Source of the DNA: Methanomicrobium sp.
Lineage (GTDB): Archaea > Halobacteriota > Methanomicrobia > Methanomicrobiales > Methanomicrobiaceae
NCBI GenBank assembly: GCA_017553245.1
Contig: JAFZMT010000065.1
Span: 1-17,820, forward strand
DNA: 17,820 nt
Direction of reading: 5' to 3'
Below the pieces are notes generated by a model. It made no database searches. It saw nothing but the letters and a program-made list of their open reading frames with translations, and was not told the origin of the DNA. Each line of letters begins with the position of its first letter. Position 1 is the first letter of the stretch. A program made the translations under genes and the position numbers. This document shows positions 13,452 through 17,820 of this stretch, piece by piece.

Positions 13452-14567
13452 TCAGAATCCCGAATCAGCGGCGCTTATCACCGCGTCTATCTTCTTCTGG
13501 AGAGAGTCCGGCAGACCGTTTATCTTGACGTCAAGGAAACCGCGGATGATGGTCGCCGTCGCCTCCTCCTCATTGAGTCCTCTTGCCATCAGATACTCGA
13601 GTTCATCGCGGGCAATCTTACCCACCGCCGCCTCGTGCGATATTTCGGTATTCGTTAGTCTGCCCTCGATTTCGGGAACGGCATGAATGGTGCCGTCTTT
13701 GAGGATAAGTCCCTTGCACTCGATATGACCTTTGGTGCCGTCGGCGGCGCCGCAGATGTGCGAGCGGGAGATTGCCCTGCCGCCCGTCGTTATCAGCCTT
13801 GATATAATCTCGGCTGAGGCGCCTTCGGCATTGAGGAGGGCACGCTGTCCCATATCGAGTTCGGAGCCGGCATGAGCGACAACAACGGAATTAAACCTCG
13901 CAACCGCGTTTTTGCCGACAAGGTCGGCTGTCGGATACATCTGGACGTAGCCCACGGGGTTCATGCTGACGTAGTTTGAGAGGAAAGTGCCGTTTTCCTC
14001 GACTCTTGTGGCGCTGCGCGGAATTACGCGGATATTCTCGCCCCACGTATGAATCATGGTATTACTCACGAGGGCGTTCTTACCCACATAGGTCTCGGTA
14101 ATGCCGTAATGCGTGCCCTCTTTTCGACCGATACTGCTCGTGCAGCCCGTAATCAGGTGAAGCTCGGCGCCTTCTTCGGCGACGATGATGTTGTGGACGG
14201 TCTGCACCTCGGATTTCTGCATGAAGAGGCAGGACTGGAGCGGGAAAATGTTTTTGCTGCCCTTTCTTGCGATTACGACGAAGCCGCGCGGACCTTCCTC
14301 CTCTTCGCGCTTTGCGACAAATTGAGTGTATTCGTCCTTGTCGCGGCTGACGAGATTCCAGTATTTCTCTTTGAGCCAGTCGTATTTCTTCAGCGCAATG
14401 TCGATTGGGAGCATCTCAATGCCTTCAATCTTTGATTCCGAGTGGTGAATATGCTGGTCGGTCTGGATGAAACTGCCCGAACGGTTGGTCTCGTCGAGTT
14501 CGATTCCGCCCATCTCAAGACGTTTTTTGTCTTCCTCGGAGATATCGGTGATTAGTTCTTCTGACAT
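13452..14567 (-). CDS. sufB: SufB/SufD-family Fe-S cluster scaffold protein (SmsB-like)
   Basis: It serves as the scaffold on which Fe-S clusters are assembled, together with the SufC ATPase. The beta-helix core runs from about residue 100 to 310 (for example VAEEGAELHLITGC, GSELDMGQRALLNAEG, HIECKGLILKDG). The C-terminal SufB/D signature N-T-E-I-S-H-E-A-A-V-G and LEYLMARGLNEEEA is intact. The start is ATG at 14567, 371 residues, because GGGGAG lies eight bases upstream; the in-frame GTG at 14576 directly abuts that site. It overlaps the sufC end by 16 bases, implying translational coupling. Only one SufB/D gene is present, as in the SUF-like minimal system (SMS) of anaerobic archaea. No SufS, SufU or SufE lies nearby. 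Confidence 0.93.
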   Translation of the reverse strand: MSEELITDISEEDKKRLEMGGIELDETNRSGSFIQTDQHIHHSESKIEGIEMLPIDIALKKYDWLKEKYWNLVSRDKDEYTQFVAKREEEEGPRGFVVIARKGSKNIFPLQSCLFMQKSEVQTVHNIIVAEEGAELHLITGCTSSIGRKEGTHYGITETYVGKNALVSNTMIHTWGENIRVIPRSATRVEENGTFLSNYVSMNPVGYVQMYPTADLVGKNAVARFNSVVVAHAGSELDMGQRALLNAEGASAEIISRLITTGGRAISRSHICGAADGTKGHIECKGLILKDGTIHAVPEIEGRLTNTEISHEAAVGKIARDELEYLMARGLNEEEATATIIRGFLDVKINGLPDSLQKKIDAVISAADSGF

Positions 14568-15283
14568 CTGATACACTCCCCGTATCCTTTTTCCTGAATT
14601 AATTTGAGAATTTCACGCGGATTGCCGTGGCATTTCATCTCGCCGTTGCAGAGCATGTGACCGGCATCGGCTTCGATATAGTCGAGAATATATCCGGTAT
14701 GTGTGATTATGAGCCCAGATTTGTTTCTGTGGACGATATGGCGGTCTTTTTCGAGAAGTGTCGCAATCGATCTGCCGATTAGGGCAATGTTCTCGAGGTC
14801 GACGCCGCTTTCGGGTTCGTCGAGCATGATGAAATCGGGATTCTGCACCTGAAGCTGAAGAATCTCGCTTCTCTTGATTTCTCCGCCCGAAAAACCTGCG
14901 TTGACGTCGCGGTTCATGAAACCCGACATCTTCATCTGTTCGCCGTATCTGCCTATGCTTTCGGGGGAGCAGTTGGCAACGGCGGTGAGCAGTTTTCCGA
15001 GTTTGAGCCCGGAGAGTGTCGGCGGGCGCTGGAACATCATTCCCATTCCGTATCTTGCGCGTTCGTCGAGCGGGGCATCGGTTATGTCGCGGCCTTTAAA
15101 GTATATCTTGCCTTCCGTTATTTTGTAACCTGAAAAACCCATGATTGTGCGCAGTAATGTGGTCTTGCCCGAACCGTTGGGTCCCATGAGAACATGGGTT
15201 TCGCCGTCGCCGATGGCAAGACTGACGCCATGCAGGACCTCTTTGCCTTCGATCTCCACATGCAGATTTTCAATATTCAGCAT
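14552..15283 (-). CDS. sufC: SufC Fe-S assembly ATPase (SmsC-like)
   Basis: An ABC-type ATPase that drives conformational change of the SufB scaffold. The 243 residues are typical. Walker A is G34-PNGSGKTT, a Q-loop lies in MMFQRPPTL, the signature is F-S132-G-G-E135 as in SufC rather than LSGGQ, Walker B is D155-E156-P-E-S-G-V-D, and the H-loop is LIITHTGYIL. The DEPESGVD and FSGGE forms set it apart from transporter ATPases. The C-terminus ends ECIRCQKN with two cysteines (C-I-R-C), a small unusual tail. GGAG lies seven bases before the ATG, and a TATA box at 15331-15340 gives a leader of about 26 bases. It is the first gene of the sufC-sufB unit, probably continuing into the cyclase gene. 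Confidence 0.96.
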   Translation of the reverse strand: MLNIENLHVEIEGKEVLHGVSLAIGDGETHVLMGPNGSGKTTLLRTIMGFSGYKITEGKIYFKGRDITDAPLDERARYGMGMMFQRPPTLSGLKLGKLLTAVANCSPESIGRYGEQMKMSGFMNRDVNAGFSGGEIKRSEILQLQVQNPDFIMLDEPESGVDLENIALIGRSIATLLEKDRHIVHRNKSGLIITHTGYILDYIEADAGHMLCNGEMKCHGNPREILKLIQEKGYGECIRCQKN

Positions 15284-15320
15284 ATTTTTACTCCAGTTTT
15301 CCGTGTGATTGTCTACAGAT

Positions 15321-15340
15321 TATGATCATATTTGAATATA
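15321..15340 (-). promoter_or_regulatory. sufC promoter with adjoining palindrome
   Basis: On the - strand TATATTCAAA (15340-15331) is a plausible TATA box, with a transcription start expected near 15308-15312 and then a GGAG site before the ATG at 15283. A perfect 10-bp palindrome TATGATCATA (15321-15330) adjoins the box on its downstream side, where a repressor could block polymerase. Regulation by iron or redox is conjecture. Confidence 0.4.
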
Positions 15341-15613
15341 GCAATGTCGAAAAATGCCGAATGAGGCAATGTTCTCAGGGGTTGTGCGCCACCATACTGC
15401 AATAATTGTTAGAACGTATGCGAACGAAAATACGCACCCATACTGTTAGATGCTCTTCGAACAAATTTACAGGAATTAACCATACGCGATATTTTCCGAA
15501 ACAAACGTTATTTTACAAGTTTTACTATGCAGCATTTCAATCACAGGTTTCAAAAATTTCACTTTCGCACCGCACGGAATACCTGCTTATATATCAGGAG
15601 GTAATCATTGCTT

Positions 15614-15769
15614 ATGTCAGAAACCTTCTACAATATTGCACAGAGAGCGAAATCACAGAGACAGATTATAAGAAGAAGCCAGTTTTCAAAGAGCGTTAAC
15701 TGCGGCATTGCGGACACAACCGTAAAAAGCTTCACGAATCATTCGCCGTGCGGGATTATTGTCTGCTGA
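15614..15769 (+). CDS. Possible 51-residue small protein, unrecognised
   Basis: ATG at 15614 opens a frame of 51 codons ending in TGA at 15767-15769, and begins MSETFYNIAQRAKSQRQIIR. A TATA box (TTATATAT, about 15587-15594) lies about 24 bases upstream, which would make the message leaderless. Alternatively TTG at 15608 has a perfect AGGAGG six bases before it. The protein is basic in its first half, with three Cys (C-G-I-A-D and S-P-C-G-I-I-V-C) in the second. I know no homologue. The same TATA box may instead drive the radical SAM gene with a leader of about 215 bases. Confidence 0.22.
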   Translation: MSETFYNIAQRAKSQRQIIRRSQFSKSVNCGIADTTVKSFTNHSPCGIIVC

Positions 15770-15836
15770 AAAATGCTGGCAAACGATATTGACGGCGATA
15801 TGCCGACGGCTTAAAGAAAAAATGTGAGTGTCGAAA

Positions 15837-17108
15837 ATGTCCGAGTTCCTGCGTAATCTGGCTGAACTTACGAGAGAGGCGGTATTTGAAGAATCCGCGA
15901 CAGACACCGAAATACCTGCGGGCACGCAAGGCTATTGCGGGATAAGCAACGACACTTCATACAACAGCAGGACATACAACAGCGAAACGGGCATCTGCGG
16001 AACGGGCAGCAACGGAACAGATAAAGGGAAGCCAGACGAAGACTGGCAGAGCCTCTTTTACGATCCGATGGCGGCAAACAACGTCACCGAAGATCACAGA
16101 TCGCGCAGCAATCCCTGTAAGATACTCACATCCCTGCTTCATGCCGAATGCCAATACGACTGCGCCTATTGCAGAGTCTGCAAACGAAAGAAGCCCGCCT
16201 CGGTAACGCCTAAAGAGATGGCGGATTACTTCACGAAGAAGCGGCTTGAGGGACGCTATTGCGGCATTTTCTTAAGTTCCGGCATCAGCGGCGACGTAGA
16301 TAAAACAATGGCGGAGATAATCGAGACGGGGGAGCGTATCCGCGCCACGGGGTTCAACGGCTATATGCACCTGAAGATCCTGCCGGGCGCAAGCAGGAGC
16401 GACATCAACGCCGCCGCTGCCATCGCAACCCGCGTCAGCCTCAATATAGAGACTACGTCGCGGTCGCACATGAGCGAGATTGCAAACCTCAAGGATTACA
16501 CCCAGGACATACTCAAGAGGCTCGACTGGCTCGGTGCGGATGCACCGCGTAAGCACAGCACGCAGTTCATTGTCGGCGCCGCCGATGAAAACGACCGCGA
16601 AATTATCTCATGCATGTCGCACCTCTATAAGAAAGCGATGCCGTCAAGGATTTATTTCTCGGCATTTGCGGGGCAGAAGAATACGCCGATGGAGTATCAC
16701 CCCGACACTCCCGAATGGCGCACGAACAGGCTCTATCAGACCGATTTTCTTCTGCGGAAATACTCATTCAAGGCAGAGGAGTTCTACGGGGTGCTCGACG
16801 AAAACGAATGTCTTCAGAACGCCGATCCCAAGATGCTCCTCGCCGAAAAAATGCCGCATGTCGACATAAAAACCGCGGATTATCAACAGCTCTTGAGAAT
16901 CCCTGGGATCGGACCCGTCAGCGCAAAGAAGATATGCAGACTGCGGGCGCAAAAGCTCAAAGGGAAGGCACGAAAGCGGGAAACGCAAAATAGCGCAAAC
17001 GGAAACACGGATCTCTCATCCGTATACAGTATCATTCCCGCACGCTCACTGCCCTATATCACACTTCGGGAAGGCGGGATTCAGAGCCGAATCGGTGATT
17101 ATCTCTGA
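15837..17108 (+). CDS. Putative DNA modification/repair radical SAM protein
   Basis: It belongs to the radical SAM group annotated as putative DNA modification/repair (TIGR03916 type), whose substrate is not established. The cluster motif is C105-Q-Y-D-C109-A-Y-C112, the C-x3-C-x2-C pattern that binds the 4Fe-4S cluster and S-adenosylmethionine. Family blocks follow: FLSSGISGDVDKTM, GFNGYMHLKILPGAS, RVSLNIETTS, STQFIVGAADENDREI and RLYQTDFLLRKYSF. A helix-hairpin-helix DNA-binding motif, L-R-I-P-G-I-G-P-V-S-A-K-K, begins near residue 353. Residues about 30-70 are a Ser/Thr/Asn/Gly insert made of two adjacent 15-bp DNA duplications. The ATG at 15837 has GTGAG eight bases upstream; GTG at 15828 is a less likely start. 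The uracil-DNA-glycosylase-like partner often next to such genes is absent. Confidence 0.88.
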   Translation: MSEFLRNLAELTREAVFEESATDTEIPAGTQGYCGISNDTSYNSRTYNSETGICGTGSNGTDKGKPDEDWQSLFYDPMAANNVTEDHRSRSNPCKILTSLLHAECQYDCAYCRVCKRKKPASVTPKEMADYFTKKRLEGRYCGIFLSSGISGDVDKTMAEIIETGERIRATGFNGYMHLKILPGASRSDINAAAAIATRVSLNIETTSRSHMSEIANLKDYTQDILKRLDWLGADAPRKHSTQFIVGAADENDREIISCMSHLYKKAMPSRIYFSAFAGQKNTPMEYHPDTPEWRTNRLYQTDFLLRKYSFKAEEFYGVLDENECLQNADPKMLLAEKMPHVDIKTADYQQLLRIPGIGPVSAKKICRLRAQKLKGKARKRETQNSANGNTDLSSVYSIIPARSLPYITLREGGIQSRIGDYL

Positions 17109-17116
17109 ATCGAAGA

Positions 17117-17149
17117 GATTCGTAAATGATTCGCAAATGATTCACAAAT
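17117..17149 (+). repeat. Three 11-bp tandem units after the radical SAM gene
   Basis: GATTCGTAAAT, GATTCGCAAAT and GATTCACAAAT follow each other without gaps, eight bases after the stop codon. In another phase the unit is CGTAAATGATT, close to CGTGAATAATT on the - strand at 12733-12743. The period of 11 is roughly one helical turn. Confidence 0.85.
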
Positions 17150-17194
17150 AATGAAAATGCATAAACCACAATCGCGGCATCAAAACAGACACAA

Positions 17195-17209
17195 TCTTAA
17201 ACTTAAAAA
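17195..17209 (+). promoter_or_regulatory. TATA-like region for a leaderless zinc-finger transcript
   Basis: CTTAAACTTAAAAA forms a TATA-like region centred about 19-26 bases before the ATG at 17224. There is no Shine-Dalgarno site (CATATTTTCCC precedes the ATG), so a leaderless transcript is expected. Confidence 0.45.
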
Positions 17210-17223
17210 CCTCATATTTTCCC

Positions 17224-17613
17224 ATGGAAGAAGAATTACCCGAATATAATATCTGCCCGAAATGCGGCAGAAGAAGCACTCCGTACAGCGATACATGCTG
17301 GTACTGTCATACGCCGTTCTTCGCAAGCCCCGACGCCGTTGACGAAGAGACCGTAGAGGTATCCGCGGAAGAAGAGATTGAGACCGTCACACCCTGCCGC
17401 CTTGCCGCAATGAACTTCGCGGAGAGATCGTTTGCCTATAAACTCCTGTTAAACGGCGAAATGCTCCTCGAATTCTGCGACTGCGACATATGCAGAAGCG
17501 CCTGCAAAGACCTTAAGGAACTCCTTAACGAGGCGGGCGCCGATCTCGAAGGCAGCGGCGACGGCGACAGCATCCGCGGCTTAACCTTCGACATGTCCGT
17601 GCTCAACATCTGA
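17224..17613 (+). CDS. Small zinc-ribbon protein with two Cys clusters, unknown function
   Basis: A 129-residue acidic protein. The N-terminal zinc ribbon is C11-P-K-C14 and C25-W-Y-C28 with hydrophilic turns, like those of archaeal zinc-ribbon proteins. An acidic linker (EETVEVSAEEEIE) follows, then a hydrophobic helix-rich segment and a second cluster C85-D-C87-D-I-C90-R-S-A-C94 leading into the helix KDLKELLNEAG. Four Cys residues within ten positions look like a second metal site. No membrane segment or signal is present. I do not recognise the full-length family; a nucleic-acid-binding or protein-interaction role is possible. It is a single-gene unit with its own promoter and terminator, downstream of the radical SAM gene and convergent with the next gene. 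Confidence 0.75.
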   Translation: MEEELPEYNICPKCGRRSTPYSDTCWYCHTPFFASPDAVDEETVEVSAEEEIETVTPCRLAAMNFAERSFAYKLLLNGEMLLEFCDCDICRSACKDLKELLNEAGADLEGSGDGDSIRGLTFDMSVLNI

Positions 17614-17640
17614 AACGGCAGAATAACTTCAATAATTCAA

Positions 17641-17688
17641 TTTTTTTCAAATATTTTAAAAAAAGAGATATCGGTGTTTTTGTTTTTT
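17641..17688. terminator. Bidirectional terminator region between convergent genes
   Basis: T runs at 17641-17647, 17677-17681 and 17683-17688 serve the + strand. The A run 17658-17664 supplies a U tract for the gene coming in on the - strand. No strong hairpin is needed for archaeal termination. Confidence 0.5.
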
Positions 17689-17695
17689 CAGCCGT

Positions 17696-17820
17696 TTATT
17701 CATCACAGCAGTGTGAAGCGTCGTGGCAACGGCATTCGGGATCGTCGCACTCGCCGCCGCACTCGCATTCCGTCGGTTCAATCTCCCATCTGACGGCTGT
17801 AAACATCGGACCGCGGACAT
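17696..17820 (-). CDS. 3' end of a gene with a Cys/His-rich C-terminal tail, partial
   Basis: The - strand frame is open from the window edge to TAA at 17698-17696. The visible end reads FTAVRWEIEP and then a tail C-E-C-G-G-E-C-D-D-P-E-C-R-C-H-D-A-S-H-C-C-D-E. Seven Cys and two His in 23 residues suggest metal binding or storage. The preceding ordinary sequence argues that this is a tail fused to a normal domain rather than a metallothionein. The function cannot be named from this fragment. Confidence 0.6.
   Translation of the reverse strand, partial: VRGPMFTAVRWEIEPTECECGGECDDPECRCHDASHCCDE

Larger units (their letters stand above)
15284..15827. other. AT-rich intergenic region between sufC and the radical SAM gene
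   Basis: This 544-bp stretch is noticeably richer in A and T than its surroundings. It holds the sufC promoter (- strand), a TATA box with a strong Shine-Dalgarno-like AGGAGG at 15587-15602 (+), a possible 51-residue ORF, and near 15731-15745 one and a half copies of the CGTRAATRATT-type unit on the - strand. An imperfect direct repeat (CCATACTG followed by GTTAGA) occurs at 15392-15414 and 15438-15450. An open frame at 15406-15699 shows no recognisable protein features. I saw no tRNA, no transposase remnant and no terminal inverted repeats. Confidence 0.5.

Noticed and set aside
15406..15699. 97-codon open frame starting with TTG in the sufC-radical SAM gap
   Set aside because: There is no Shine-Dalgarno or TATA box at the start, no recognisable domain, and a better placed frame overlaps its end (15614-15769).
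15284..15827. Insertion sequence or integrated element remnant in the AT-rich gap
   Set aside because: No terminal inverted repeats, target duplications, transposase motifs or adjacent tRNA were found; only composition differs.
17117..17149. CRISPR array for this or the other tandem repeats
   Set aside because: Units are 9-21 bp and directly adjoining, with no unique spacers and no cas genes in the window.

Overview
The window looks like chromosomal DNA of a methanogenic archaeon, most likely of the order Methanomicrobiales. The reasons are a GHMP-fold protein resembling beta-RFAP synthase of methanopterin synthesis, archaeal-type bifunctional GlmU proteins, a two-gene SufB/SufC (SmsCB-type) iron-sulphur system, a DUF2148 ferredoxin-like protein, TATA boxes placed for leaderless or short-leader transcripts, and T-run terminators. 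The order-level placement is inference. No rRNA, tRNA, CRISPR array, insertion sequence or prophage gene was seen.

Layout. 1-2109 (+): the 3' end of a magnesium/cobalt chelatase ChlD-like gene, then a FecCD/BtuC permease and its ATPase, overlapping by 4 bases. 2257-2967 (+): a lone GT2 glycosyltransferase with its own promoter and T-run terminator. 3092-3967 (-): a pyridoxamine kinase-like gene, divergent from a leaderless DUF2148 gene (4237-4833, +) and a beta-RFAP synthase-like gene (4961-6031, +). 6169-11912 (-): a complete amino-sugar cluster transcribed glmM, glmU-2, glmU-1, glmS, which covers fructose-6-P to UDP-GlcNAc. 11968-15283 (-): sufC-sufB, a cyclase-family metal hydrolase, and an unrecognised conserved-looking protein. 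15284-15827: an AT-rich gap that may hold one tiny ORF. 15837-17108 (+): a radical SAM protein of the putative DNA modification/repair type with a C-terminal helix-hairpin-helix. 17224-17613 (+): a small double zinc-finger protein. 17696-17820 (-): the 3' end of a gene with a very Cys-rich tail.

How the genes work together. The glm cluster is a self-contained UDP-GlcNAc route. Its two nucleotidyltransferase paralogues seem to have diverged: only the upstream one (9185-10432) keeps the motifs expected of the archaeal acetyltransferase site, so some division of labour is likely. SufC and SufB would form the SufBC2D-like scaffold that supplies the many Fe-S proteins of a methanogen, including the radical SAM protein next door.

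The most unusual feature is not a gene. Many of the gaps, and the variable parts of at least three proteins, consist of short imperfect tandem duplications with units of 9-21 bp. Several copy the start codon, Shine-Dalgarno site or stop codon of the flanking gene. One unit, CGTRAATRATT, recurs at two or three separate loci, each time downstream of or between genes. This may be a dispersed short repeat family or the trace of frequent replication slippage.
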